NCBI GenBank assembly: GCA_946902985.2 | Contig: OX336391.1 | Location: 75,369,947 to 75,433,946, forward strand | Source of the DNA: Meconema thalassinum | Lineage: Eukaryota > Arthropoda > Insecta > Orthoptera > Tettigoniidae | Reading direction: 5' to 3' | DNA: 64,000 bases | Part shown: piece after piece, positions 24,942-37,897 of the stretch | Layout: each line of letters starts with the position of its first letter | Position numbering within the stretch: position 1 is the stretch's first letter | Position numbers and translations under genes: made by a program | Notes under the pieces: generated by a model | Told to the model about the DNA's origin: nothing | Database searches by the model: none | What the model saw: only the letters and a program-made list of their open reading frames with translations

Positions 24942-25608
24942 CTCAATAATATTTCAATAATAGACTGCGTTAGGGACATACATCAAACAGAGCAAGATAA
25001 CAACATCTGAGCAACATCTTTCACCATATATAAGTTTGAGCAATTTTCTGTCTTAAATCTAACTTATAATTACCTTATAATTAACCTTCGTAGACACTTC
25101 ATGTTGAAACAAACTCAAGCACATGTTCAAATTTCTTTGGTTCATTTTAAAATATCCTAACACAAATAATTTACATTTACAATCCAAATAGTTTAATTTT
25201 ATCTTTAATATGACTAAACATGTAATAAGCCGGTCAAATAAAATAAGACTCCAAATCATAGGCGATTTTTCTAAGTTTCCAGCCTATTTAACCTCTCTCA
25301 GGTTGTATAAGATCTGATCTTTTCTGAGTGTAATTTTCCTAATACAATACAACATTTAATCCCTATATAATCACACTCTCAAATTCTACAATTGGCCAAG
25401 ACATCTAACAAAGAATCAACCTCTTTATTTGAGTCTTCACAATCCCATTGACATCGATAACCTGGCAATCCAATGTTATTCGAGCACTCCACGAAATTGC
25501 GGTGCCAATCCTACTTCAATAACTTGGTAATCCAATGTTATTAGAGCACTCCGAGCTTCGAGGCAATCGAGCCAATCGATCCCCACGGATTAGGGTCGCC
25601 AATCCTAC
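24942..25608 (-). other. Leader of element 2 with primer-binding site (tRNA-Arg type)
   Basis: In sense the LTR end GGGGACA is followed by seven bases and then TGGCGACCC (25601-25593), the start of the primer-binding sites used by arginine-tRNA primed elements such as 412/mdg1. Nearby (25.44-25.61 kb) the strings CCAATCCTAC and AATCCAATGTTATT are repeated, suggesting local tandem duplication. No coding frame in the leader. Confidence 0.7.
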
Positions 25609-28600
25609 TGTCCCCGATAATCCGGATAGTAGGCTGTCAGATATCCGCCCCCTCAATCGGATTGCCAATAATCAATCGCACCGGCACAGCTACATCAATG
25701 AAAATGGCACTGACAGATACTACCGAGATTAGAGCACAGTAGTTAACAAGAAATTATTGTGGAACACACCAAAATATACGGGGGTTCATACTTACCTTTT
25801 ACTTACCTATTCAATTTAATCTCGGGTCTGGATTTTCAACTGGATCACTTAATAGTATGCCCTCACAATAACCTCCACCACGATATTTAAAATGAACCAA
25901 GACGAAACAAGAAAATTTAAACTGCACAATAATTTATTTCACATAAAGAGAATAATTTAACAAAATTTAACAACAAAATATACGTGGCAATCAGAAGCCA
26001 TTGTCAATGCAACATGTCCTCCTGTAGGACTTGTAGACTTCACATACAAAATTTCAGCTTTCTCTAGCTCAAAAGAACGTAATAATAATAATGCACTTTG
26101 GAATGGATAAGGGAGCTGGGACGAGACATATAGCGTTTGTTTCCTTGTTCATGAACTTCACATTTTATTTATAACCGCAAGGCTGCTATGTAGATGACCT
26201 TGGCCTCTATCATACAGTTATCTGGCCACCTGTGATACACCCTGCACCATGTCGCATGCTTGCATCGTCAAATGGACCCACCTGTCCAGCCAATGTTAGC
26301 ATATGCTAGTTACCTCAGAGCCGAGCTCCTTTTCAAAACACTTTAAATGTTCACATCTCAACTCAAATATTATCACGCAAATCTTTTAAATGCTCCGTTC
26401 AAATATTAATGGATTACTCTAATAATCCCAAATCTTGTTTAATTGTATATTTCAATTGTTGAACTAGCGTTGTTTAGAGTATAATAATGAAAACGCTAAT
26501 GTTTATAACAAAAAGTTCATTAATTATTTATAACATTTTAAATTGTTTATAACATTGTCAAACGACAATTGAAAAATTTATACACGCCTCTATTAATCCC
26601 GTTCGTTTCAAATTATTATTAAAGATATTTACATAGTTATTTACATTATTTATATTATTTATATTATTTATATTAGGAATACATTAAACCACACATTTAT
26701 CCGGTTGATAATTACTTAAATCGTGGTGATATAATCGACCAATGAAGGTTAGTTATATTTAAATTTTAGATTCAGGTTTAATAAGGTTTAATAATTATTA
26801 TTTGTGACGGTAACCTCCATTCAAAATCGTTATCTCAAATTATTTAAACACTCTTGTTAATTTTAACAGTAACTTCACATGAATAATTTTCAATGGACCT
26901 GAACAATACACTCAGCGGAAAAATACCTCGCTCAAAACGCACAAAATTGCACCAAAATTGGCCCATAATTCATCATATATCTCAATATATATGGCATCAA
27001 AATCTTCCACAATACACACAAAAAACCTCCACTTATAAATTCATCATCATCATCAATATTACTGTGGGAACCTCCTTCACTTATTACAGGGCATTATTCA
27101 TCAGCGACTTTTACACGTCCACTGAACTAACGATTATACATCCATAGTTCCACTTTAAAAATTCTTATATTCATCAATTGTATCAAAACTGTTATTATAT
27201 TTAACCTTCGTGGGTTTCATTCATGAATCGATATGAAGTAAAAATTTGCCAATCACAAATAAATTTAATAGCAAATACGATTAGACACGCCTCCCTGGTC
27301 CAACAAAATTGAGATTAATATCATCAAAGTATCGCAGTATAAAAATACTATCTTCAATCAAAGTTCATCTAAACTGGAAAAATAGTCGAATAGAATACAA
27401 TTAGACTGTGGAATGCAAACATTATTGTTCCAATCTAGAATTGAGAAAAAACTCCTATCAAATGTTCATAACTATAGTGTACTCAATAAATCGTACTCAA
27501 AGTTCATATTTCATAAAATTGTCTATAATGCAATGGTATTTCATAATTGACGATAAATGTCTATGCTGCAATCATATTCATAAAACGACTAGTATTTCTA
27601 AGATCGTCGATAAAGTAGTAGATTTTAACGCTCTAAAATCTTTTAATCATTCTTCTTTCTTGAGGATGACAGAAAATTGGTCAAAGTAATTTACTGAATA
27701 GAATTACTTTAATAAAATGACACGCTGTCTGAATTCAAATTTGCCATAGAAAATCGTTAACTTTACAGTTAAATCGTGACTACAAAAATATGCAAATTAC
27801 TGAAAGAATATATATTATCAGTCTCAACTGATCCAAAATTATTTAAATATGCCAATGACATAATAATGTCTCAATAAATCGTAGAAAAAGCATAAATCAG
27901 CAAAGTGTACAGAGTACAGAAATATCAAGCAAGAATATGGGGCAAAATATATGGGACAGAAAATATGGGAAAAATGGTTGCTCAGATATCGCTAAATGGC
28001 TCAAATAAAACAAGAAACGTTCACGACTACCTTATCTGTTGATTGAAGTTCTGGAGGAAAATTTCCAAAGAAGACTGCTGTTGGTTCCATTTCACCAGCG
28101 TAAAGATGTGCTCCGACCTCGAACCTGGAATCTGCGCCCTCGGAGAATAGAACTGCTTCCTCCTCCGGAAATTTCACTGCTCCGTGTAGACGATAGACAT
28201 CCTTCTGGCAAAACTCTTCTTTGTGAGCCGGGTCCACCCTGGCCTCTCTTGAAAATTCCCTGAAGTTCTGGTGGAAATTCGCCATGAAGTTTATTGCAAT
28301 TATTTCCGCAGAAATGTCATAATTGTGGAGTATGAAGATATTTCCACAGCCATTTGATGTAATTCAGCGATGGATTACGATGCATGAGTGTAGTTGGATG
28401 TTCACTACATGCTCGCTTTTGTAGAACGATGATTAACGAAGTTCCATGCTGCTATTTCATTCCATTGATGTATGTCCCAATTGCTTTAAAGTTTTAGTCT
28501 TCCATCTCCACTTCCGTTATAATAATTGTCGAAAGTACTGCCAGATTATATTGTTCCATTGTAGAATGTAGCGTTGTATCACCAAATGTAATCTTCAGTA

Positions 28601-29531
28601 TCACGGTTGCAATACACGTGTCAGCCGTTGCGTAGAATGTGGTATTATAAAAGTGCTTCTCAGGTGTCGAGAAAATCACTTTTGTCTGCAGTCTTAAAAT
28701 GCGAATATCTTCCAAAGTATAATCGTGAAAATGTTCAACTTTCTTACACACCTCAATATTGTAATGCACAATTGAATTAGCATAAAGGCAGTAGCTAACT
28801 CTTGATAGATAATCTTGTAGACTCGTTTATGTGTGCGCTTCAACTTCGCCTAGTTTCAGTAACCGTAAAATTGTACTGCTGCACGCTCCGTGCTTGTTCG
28901 ATGCTAATGACGACTTGCTTCACTGAATAACTGGAAGTCTGACAATGTGAGAATCAGAAAAATGAGCCATGAGCTATGAGCCATGAGACATGAGCCATCA
29001 GAGCCTCCTCTCTGCTGTGCAAGGCCTTTTATCAACTTCTTAAGGGGCGTATCCATCCCTACCATAGCTTGTTCCTCCGTCATTGCTAGAAGTTCTAACT
29101 TTGGCTATACTTGACGGATTTTCAAATTTCAAAAACTCATAATTAATTTCTTCAAAATTCCAAATCAATGCCATAACTGAAAATAGATTTCCACAATTCT
29201 GCATGCCAAAAGTAATTAAATATGGTAGTTTCAGCAATCTCCGTCTCCCTCCAAACTATCATTCATTGGTTCGAGCCTCTCCTCCAATAGCGTAACTTCT
29301 TCCTCAGCACAATTCCTTGTTTCCCTGCGACTGCGTCGTAAATCTCAGATCTTTCTCGAACAAAATCATGACGTCACCAAGAATCTCAGCTCAACCAGCC
29401 TACTTGCATAAAGTCTGCGTCATCCGTGCCTACGTCATGAATATACACGTCACAACTATGACGGCCATAACTTTATTCACATATGCCAATACAGCCACCG
29501 TGGTCTCAGTATAATTCAATTTACGGGGGCA
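25609..29531 (-). repeat. 5' LTR of element 2 (3923 bp)
   Basis: Partner of 15216-19137; the offset between the two copies is 10393-10394, with one 1-nt indel near 26358. It should contain the promoter and transcription start of the element, but I cannot place a TATA box with confidence. It also carries the copies of the LTR open frames (28001-28285, 28494-28769, minus). Confidence 0.95.
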
Positions 29532-29535
29532 GTAC

Positions 29536-32151
29536 CAACGATAGTGAAACGAACATTTCTAGCAAAGTTAAAGAACCCGATCAGGGTCGGACGAAATAAG
29601 TGCCGCCTAATATTCTGAATAAGATAGGGTCTAGAGCGAAGAAAATAATAAGGGAAAATTTAATCCAAGACATTGTCTCACTGGAGACAAACGAACAGTG
29701 ATTAAAAGCAGTAAGGAAGAGCAGTAAATGCTAGAGAATCATAGGTCACCGATAAAATATTCGAGAGACCGTAAATAGGACAAACTGTATCTAGACAAAC
29801 TAAATAGTGTCTAGAGAGCAACGACTTCGAGTTAGTTAAAAAATAAAGCCGAATAGTCAGGAAACCGGATCTGAAGAATTACCGTTCCAGGGAGGGGTAG
29901 ATTGATCGAAACTTTCAACTTCTTACCAGATAGGGAGCCGACATCTAGAGTTTCACCCTTGGAAACGGGAATCAAGAAATCACGTGTGTAAGGCCAAATC
30001 AAAGCCTCAGTGATTAGAAGCAGTGTAATGTTAATATATAAAATTTGTGGTAGTATAGTAATTTTCAGTGAATTTATTGGTGTATAATAGAAGAATACAG
30101 AATTGTATTCAAAATGTTACCAGTGTTTAAGGTATATAAGTTATATGTGTGTCAAGAAATGTCATTGTGTGAAATGGGATTAATCAAGGTGGCTTAAAAC
30201 ACAAAAAGTGGGCGAAATGAAACATCGTTGGAAAATACGGTCGATGACCGTCATTTTATGTAAGTAGCCATTTCATTATGTTATGTGTTGGGGAATATTT
30301 GTGTACAATCCACCTGAGAATGAGAAATAGGGATGTTTTTGAATAACAAATAACAGAATAATAGCGCGATCTGAACAAATTGAGAAAGTATAAAATGATT
30401 ATGTGAAGTGAATAAATCCATTAGGGGAAATGTATGAAATAAAATATCAGTGTATTTGATAAATGATTTAATGATATGAAAGCAAGCGTAATAATAATAA
30501 TAATAACAATTTTATAAATGAAGATTAAGTTGAATTATGAAAGTAGTAGCTTTTGAGCTCCTGTAAAAGAATAAATACATGTTGTGAATACATGGTCTTA
30601 AAGTATAGCGATTATTGCCACGGGAGAGGATTAATATAAAAATTGAGATGTAGATCAAATGTTGATTTGAATTTATCAGTTCTTTGAAAAAAACTTGGCC
30701 GTAAAGTAATGTATAGCGCATGTCGCGCATTGAAGTAATTTGTCACGCTAGGGAGGCGTTGAACCTAAATATACTTGGTTAATTAATTATGAGGGGCAGT
30801 TGATTGCGGTAATTGAGCTATGATAAGTCCCCCATATAGTGATATGATCACGAGGCCGTTGTGTGTATTTTATAAAAGGGTGCTATTTATTGTATTATGA
30901 GCGCAGGTTAGACAAAGGTCGCCCTAAGTCGCAAATGTTGATAAGTCCTCCATTATGGGATGTGGTTCCCGAGGCAGTGACAGAATCGAACCCAGGTTCG
31001 TATGTGTGAAGCCCCTAAATATTTGTTGTTGTATTGAATTATTCTTACCCATCAATGAGGACACTTCATAATTAATAAATGCCAAGGTTACGAGAGTGGT
31101 ATATGAACCTAAATAATGTTGTTAAAATAAATGAATGAAAAGCCAGGTCTGTTCAAAGAACTGCGTATAAGAAATAGCTGTTTAAAGCAGAGTGTAGCCC
31201 GTCTCTGTGGGCAAGACTTGGGGTTCCTGCTCCTGGACAATAATTCACGCTGAGTGGTGCGGTCCGACCCTTACTATTAACGGAAGTGCGGTAGGTCGGG
31301 TGACCGTCTCTTTGAAGTAATAATACACCATGAGTGTTTAGAGTTTGTTAATGACCCGGGATTCGAACCGAGGTTCTTGTAGATGTAATGTACCGCTTGC
31401 AAGTTCAGATCGTTGCTTTCTTATGAGATGATGGTCTTTTAAGACAAATAATAATAAATCCCTAATGTAATGTTATATGATGTAGGAATTCACGAGTTCA
31501 GTGAAGACAATTAGATTTCGGGAGTGATCTTAATTTATGACATGTTCAAGTAGTCTTCTATATCTCGGGAGTACACGAGTGTTTTCCCAATCACTGTAGT
31601 GAATTGTTGACTGAGAGAGATGGTAACATGAGAACATTGTGAAAAGCCCAAAACTTTAAGTAAAGGAGTAGCAGTACTTTAATAAGAATTACATATTGTT
31701 TTGATAATAAAATACTCATATAGTAAATAGTGATGTGTTGTAAAAAAAAGAATAACACAGTTTATATTGAAAAGTATCGAGCCATTGGAGCTCTTGATTG
31801 TATTGAAGTTTAAAAGGGATACTTTATGGAAGTGAAAAGAGTTGTAAGTTTGTTGGTTTTTAGGAAACCATTTATTATGATTTAACCTTTGTTTATTTAT
31901 GTATTCCTTGTTCACTCTGAACAAGTTAGAAGTATTGGTCAGTATTTTATTTGTTTATATTGTGGTAGCGCCATATATTTGGTTAATTAAATGTTTTATA
32001 GTAGGAGTTGATTTTGTTTATTTATTTTGGAAGTGTATCCTCTATTTAATCCAAAATGTGTAAGTCACAGAGTGGGAGAACATACCATAACCCCGAAAAT
32101 CCCGATTTGAGCATTGCTGGCATACTGTGATTTGCATATTTCATGCTAAAT
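29536..32151. other. Right flank of element 2; no supported gene
   Basis: About 2.6 kb without a credible frame. Around 30.97 and 31.36 kb there are two tRNA-like strings (GAATCGAACCCAGGTTCG and GGGATTCGAACCGAGGTTC), reminiscent of box B and its palindrome, but no complete SINE could be outlined. Confidence 0.4.
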
Positions 32152-32390
32152 GGGCACAATACATATTCGGTAAAAAAATTCAAAGGGATTGGTGCAAAGT
32201 TACGGTAGTTTTCGTGTCCACAAGAAACTGATATATATATACATATACATACATAAATTATGTATACCCTTTTGAACTGACGGTGGTTTTGGGGTCTGGG
32301 GGATGTGAAACGCGAAGATATGTCGAAATTTTCCGGACGTCGAAACATGGTACCCATTGCAATAGTTAGCTTTCTAATGAAATCTACCTC
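32152..32390. repeat. Repeat A, left copy (239 bp)
   Basis: From TACATATTCGGTAAAA to TGAAATCTACCT. A close direct copy lies at 33302-33540, so the two bracket repeat B like short terminal repeats. Contains an (AT/ACAT)n run. Confidence 0.8.
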
Positions 32391-33302
32391 TGGTTGGTTC
32401 CTCAGTTTAGGGGCTGCGACAACGCGGTCATCTAACCCCGTGTACTTTGGGTGAGTGTGGAATCTGTCTGATAAACGGTGTGAATTGTAATGGCTGTATT
32501 AGTCTTAATTCAGGTAAGGACTGCAGATGGTCAATTTCAAGCAGTAGTTCCTAATGTTGCTACCAGGTGCTACCGTCAACGACACTTTCCTGTGAACTTG
32601 GCTACTAGATGCCACTCCAACCAGCAACTCGCAACGAACGTTGGAACTTCCCCTCCAAAGGAAAGCATACTGAGGGATTAAAGCGCTCTTAGAAAATCCA
32701 ACGACTTCGGCCGGCTTTGAAACTGCGACCTTGCGCATAGACATTCAGCATGCTACCAGTTACGTCACCGAAGCCGCTTCCCACTTAGTCAGATGGAAAT
32801 ACTGAACCTGATCTCGTGCAAGTGCGTTGTCATGGCAACGTCTGATGGCTCATCCCTCATCAATTTAGTAGTGTTGCCATGGCAACCTCTGATAGCTCTT
32901 GGCATTTTCTTATAATTCCGAAATCATTTTTCTCATCCCTTGGCGTAATGGTGGATCATATCAAAAATTCTTTCAGACAAAAGTTTTAGATAATTATTAG
33001 GGGAATATTGTCCATTTTGTACGGTTTTGATATTGTGCCTATTAAGAGAAATATGATTTATGTTTCCCGAAAAACCCATTTTTCCCCACCCCTTTGGTCA
33101 TTGGTTGGTGCTATAAGAAGACTCTTCAAACATAAATTTTTGGCCTTTATCCTACACATAGTATGAACGTTGAACGGATTCGATATTTCACATATTAAGA
33201 GAGTTATAGCAATATTTCACTTTTTCGAAAAGAAAGCCCCCCATTTTCACCCCCTTCGACCGATTTAGCCCAGTAACGAACTCGACCGAGATTTTATAGG
33301 TA
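32391..33302. repeat. Dispersed repeat B, copy 2
   Basis: Matches 13247-14113 from TGGTTGGTTCCTCAG to GATTTTATAGGTA with small indels. Here, unlike copy 1, it sits exactly between two copies of repeat A. Confidence 0.85.
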
Positions 33303-33541
33303 TACATATTCGGTAAAAAAAACAAAGTGATTGGTGCAAAATTACTGCAGTTTTCGTGTCCACAAGAAACTGATAAACATATATATATATATACATACAT
33401 ACATAAATTATATATAAACTTTTGAACTGAGGGTGGTTTTGGGGTCTGGGAAATGTGAAACTCGAATATATGTCGAAATTTTCCGGAAGTCAAAACATGG
33501 GACCCATTGCAATAGTTAGCTTTCTAATGAAATCTACCTAA
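33303..33541. repeat. Repeat A, right copy
   Basis: Direct copy of 32152-32390, ending AATGAAATCTACCTA, with a longer (AT)n run. Confidence 0.8.
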
Positions 33542-34897
33542 ATCACGAGAACAAGATTGAAGATGGATTGGAGAAACTCTACGAAGATCACTGGCGAATC
33601 AACTAGGTTTTGAGTAAGTAGCCTAGACCCTATCTACATAATTAAAAGTACAAAGTTATTTAATCGTTGTTTTATGTATTTTTATATTCAGTCCGAGCAC
33701 AAATAACGTAATAAAGAACCTTAATGGTCTTTGGAAAATTTGGAAAAGTCTTCTGACTGCATTTTTCGTATAATACACACCAAACATAACCTAAAATATA
33801 GCCTATGTCTACAAGTTCACTCCCAGGGACATATTCATAGGGTCAATTCGCCTTGTAAGATACTGGTATTGTAATGTACCGGTATCTTATTCTCGACTTC
33901 CAAGTGCCGTCAGCCGTAATATTGTAAAACTTTGCATATGTTACTCGAAAGCTTGAAAGTAGTCTATGATTCACACTCTGCCAGTTGTAGTGTGAATGCA
34001 TTGGCGATTATTTATGTAGTTGGCTACTGACCTATAGCCTACTTAGTAGTAGGCAGATAAAATATTTATATTAGGCCTATTTTTGTTTCAGTTATGGTTG
34101 CGACAGATTAGTGTGGAAGCCTTCAACGAACTTCAAGGGTTGTGCAACATGAATCAATCATCATTCTGAAGAGCCATATGCACTGCGGTTGAGTCACAGA
34201 TGCACATTTTCAGAGAATACCAACAATATCTCTTGGCTCTCTTTTAGTTCTCGACATAAGTTACTGCACGGCTGAATGCCTGGGTGAAAATTATTGATGT
34301 ACTTAATTTGGGTGAGACAAAGTCACTGTTCGCTACTTGGTTAGATGACACAGTTCGTGCGAAGCCTCTGGTTGCAATACGTTATAAATATTCCTCGCAA
34401 CTATAGCCTAGGCTACTTGTATTATTAATTCTGAATGAAAGTAGATCGTGACTTATACATTTGCATCGGACATGATTGTGACGCTTACATACAGTGTCCT
34501 TGTTTCATCTTCTGGGCGATATTACGTATTGAAATTAGGAACCCTGGTCGCTACTGCATTTCATATATGTGCATAAGTACATAAATATGCGTTTTTATTT
34601 ATTGCTCTTTAAAAACGGCTGCCATGTTCCAATAGTGCTTCCATCTCATTCAACTGTTAACAAGACGCACTCTAGCGGCACACCGATGCGCACACATTGT
34701 TGCCAACATGTGGGATACAAAATCGGCTTCCTTTGGTCATAAATGAATATTTTTTCTAAAATTACCTCCTTCCAGAACAGTGCAAACCGCATCAAAATCC
34801 ATCTAGTGGTTCTTGTGATTACCCAATTTCTTCAGCTCAATGGTTTATCCGCCGAACTGTCAGCACACGTCTCTAAGAAATACAACTCTAGAATATA
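33542..34897. other. No supported gene
   Basis: Contains CGCTACTTGGTTAGA near 34335, a string also found (inverted) in the right arm of the neighbouring long-TIR element, hinting at an older related insertion. Otherwise nothing recognised. Confidence 0.4.
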
Positions 34898-35823
34898 CGA
34901 CTGTCTGGACGAAACCATTGGCCGCTACTAGGCCAGGTGACTGTGCGGATGAAAATTACTGCTTTTAATACAAGCAAGGGGGTCTGGGGTATAAGCCCCA
35001 GGTTAGGTTTGTATGTAAAGCCTTATTCCGGGTTCACCACGCTCGAACTAAGAAGCAAGACCAGTGCCAACCAATAATGTTGGCACTGCTGAAAAATGTA
35101 ACAACACCCTTTAGCGATAAAATGTTCAACTCATGTATCTGTCACATTACATAAGTTACTGTAGAAAATTTTCCAGATTTTGATGGAGGTTGACTGTTTT
35201 TCAATCGCTAGGCAAAGTTCAGAGTAGCGTACTCCCAGCATCAAACGCCATATTGTGATGTTCAATCGCTAGGCAGCGCTGCCAAGGGAATTAATGTGGT
35301 GGGCAAGTTGGTCATATTTACTCGGTGCTATTTGTGCTGAATAAGCATTAACCCTTTGGAGTAGAGACACTCCGTAGTTTCTTGTTGTGTTTCTCCTACC
35401 AGCAGTGAACACTATGATTTGTGTCATGGATTTGTATGTTAATTGCATGAATCTTAATTTAATGGCTTGATTTCGTTTATCGAAAAGTGCTGTGATGGCT
35501 GTCCAATAATTGTTAGGTCGTTACGCCATACAAACACCACCCCTGGTTTTTGTCACGCACAGTGGAGGTAGACACGCATCAATAATTTTCATCCAAACCA
35601 ATGGTTTGTGCCTAGACCAATCATTTTTAGGCACTGAGGCGCTGGTTTTGCCGATTAGTTCGAAACATGGAATCCTTGCGATCAGCGTTCATTACAGTGG
35701 TAAATACGGTTCTACATATAAAACAAAACTAACCTGGGGCTTACGCCCAGTAGTGCAATCAGTAATTTTCGTCCAGACTGTCGTCTAACCAAGTAGCGAC
35801 CAATGGTTTCGTCCAGACAGTCG
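34898..35823. mobile_element. Non-autonomous element with ~110-bp terminal inverted repeats
   Basis: The left arm (34898-35013) starts CGACTGTCTGGACGAAACCA and runs through GATGAAAATTACTG to GCCCCAGGTTAG. The right arm (35715-35823) is its inverse, ending CCAATGGTTTCGTCCAGACA then GTCG. The right arm contains an extra internal duplication (GTCCAGACTGTCGTCTAACC). No transposase inside. The superfamily is not recognised and target duplications are not clear. Confidence 0.65.
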
Positions 35824-36671
35824 TCTAACTAAGAAGAGCCCGATTATTTCTCCTTTTTCCCCCACATAATTGCAACATTACTTGTGTCGTCTAATGTAGG
35901 CCTATTTTGTATCGGATATGTTGGTAACTAATGATGTCAATGTGATCGCTGCAGCAGTTTCACATACTAAATATGCTGTCGAACATGGCTGCCGTTGTTA
36001 AATATACAATAAATAAAAACACACATTTTAAGTGATTTAGCACATATATCCGGTGCAGAAGTGATCAAGGTTAGTAGTTACAACTGACAATGCCCGCCCC
36101 CCGCCCCGCCAGAATATGAAATATGGTATGAAAATGATATATTATCAAAGTGAAAGTGAAAAGGAAAAGAGTGATACGTTGTACAGAATTAATCTGAAAT
36201 TTCCCTACAGTATAGAAGTCGTGTTGTAAAGGCGATAGCGGGTGGGTTAGAGACAGCGAAGGAGAAAACATCTATTAGGACATCATTTCCACAATTATTA
36301 TTCATCATTACACAAGGTATTTAGGCTAATTTAAGTATTCTAATTGGTTCATCACTCCTGAAGTGTTACCTCTATTATGGTACGTATGTCGTTTTGCCTT
36401 GAACTTTTTGCTTGAAGACGGGCTTAATTTCTTAATTTATTCCACTAATATGTATCGGTTTTCCAATATTTGCATTATTCATGTAAATTTTAGATGGTTG
36501 GCTACAGAAAATCCTGAAACCTGTTTTACAAATCGCTTTGGCTAACAAACGTCGTTACATATTTTTGCAAATCTTACAATTTTCTATTTTTTTGTAATGT
36601 TATTTTGGGCTGATTTTTTATTTTTCAAACAAAACAGTGTTAATGTTTGCACTGTACAACACCACTGGTCA
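35824..36671. other. No supported gene
   Basis: AT-rich; a short C-rich run near 36090-36110 only. Confidence 0.4.
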
Positions 36672-37398
36672 CTAAAACCAAGTGTTTCCACCCTTAGTGT
36701 CTATGACAGCTTCTAAACGCTCATGCATAATGTTCACAACTCGTCGAATGACATTTGCCGGGATGCGATCCCATTCCTCCAGCAGCAATGTTCTCAGTTG
36801 TGCCAAGGTGGTGGGGTCACACTGTATGAGGTTATTTCCAAGCATATCTCGTGCATGATCGATGGGGTTTAAGTCAGGACTACGAGCTGGCCAGTCCAGG
36901 GTTTGAATCCCCACTTCCTGCAGATATTATACAACACAGCGAGCAGTATGAAGGCATTATCCTGCATCAGCATGACATTCTGACCAATGAAAGGCGCAAG
37001 GGGCATCACATGGTTCATCAGGATCTCTTCGATGTACCTTTGGGAATTGAGTGTCCCGTGATCGATGCACACCAACTCAGTGCAGGCCATAACGTTGATG
37101 CCACCCCACACCATAACCGAGCCACCTCCAAATGGAGTCCCGGAGGAGAAAGCAACAGGTCTGTACCTCTCCCCGCGCCTTTACCACATTCTTTCTCTTC
37201 CATCAGGAGATCTAAGATTAAAGCGACTCTCGTCAGTGAAGAGAATTGAGGCCCACTGCTCGTGTTCAACAAATGCCAGTTGTTATTAAATAACAATAAG
37301 CGAGCGGCAACATTCATAACCCTTAAATGCTTAAAGTGCGCTTCCCGCCATCGAAGATTGGGTAATTGGTGGTAATAAACCACCCTAAGAAATGTCAT
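36672..37398 (-). pseudogene. Tc1-like transposase relic (catalytic half)
   Basis: The minus strand encodes the DDE catalytic region of a Tc1/mariner-family transposase. Landmarks in order: FTDESRFNLRSPDGR (about 37.23 kb), SVMVWGGI (about 37.11 kb), QRYIEEIL, MLMQDNAF (about 36.97 kb), LDWPARSPDLNPIDHARDML (about 36.88 kb), LLEEWDRIP and a GG-x-T-x-F C-terminus. A stop lies after GRERMW (about 37.19 kb) and at least one frameshift around 36.93 kb separates the second and third catalytic segments. The third acidic residue is D in NPIDH where Tc1 members usually have E. The N-terminal DNA-binding domain is not recognisable. Dead. Confidence 0.9.
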
Positions 37399-37679
37399 AT
37401 TATCAATTACTATTCACGGATGTTTCAGATGTTTGTTCTAATGCGTGAAAAGCTTTTAAAATGTGATAACATCTTTTTCATGGCTAATTTTATTCTATTT
37501 ATATTACGTTTTTAACTGTTCCACTTTTTTGCCGGTCTGTGTATTACTCCGTCGATAAAGCTTGCCTTTCAACGCGTGTATTTAACTAGTATTTGTCAGT
37601 GAATTCAGTGAATTTTCTGCAAGTGGCTTATAATGTGCCAGGTGACGAAAGGTCAAGAGAGTATTCTACCAACCATCTC

Positions 37680-37897
37680 GCACAGTGCCGCTAGCATTTT
37701 TTTTGGGCAGTTGGTCCTGGTTCGATTTTTGGCTCTGCCAAGAAATTTTAATTTTGGTCTGAGGGATGGAACAAGGCACACTAAGCCTCGTGAGGCAAAA
37801 CTGAGAAGAGGAGGGTTCGCTTCCCATCTTAGCCATCTTGGAAGTGGTTTCCGCACTTCTACTCCAGGCAAATACCGGGATGGTCCCTAATTGAATC
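37680..37897 (+). mobile_element. SINE-like fragment interrupted by the hAT element
   Basis: Has a box-B-like TCCTGGTTCGATT at about 37.71 kb and a body with AGGCAAATACCGGGATGG and GGTCCCTAA, shared in diverged form with the SINE at 7631-7953. The sequence resumes after 39204. Confidence 0.5.

Larger units (their letters stand above)
15212..29535 (-). mobile_element. Ty3/gypsy-like LTR retrotransposon, element 2 (long LTRs, defective)
   Basis: A full-length LTR element, sense on the minus strand: 5' LTR 25609-29531, primer-binding site near 25601, gag 24941-22494, pol 22552-19259, polypurine tract 19138-19147, 3' LTR 15216-19137. LTRs begin TG and end CA in both directions. GTAC flanks both outer ends (15212-15215 and 29532-29535), a 4-bp target duplication (or 5-bp AGTAC if the LTR ends one base earlier). 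LTR divergence is about 0.4% by eye (some 17 differences in 3.9 kb), so the insertion is recent, yet gag and pol contain five in-frame stops and one frame change. There is no envelope gene: pol ends 121 nt before the polypurine tract. Confidence 0.95.
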
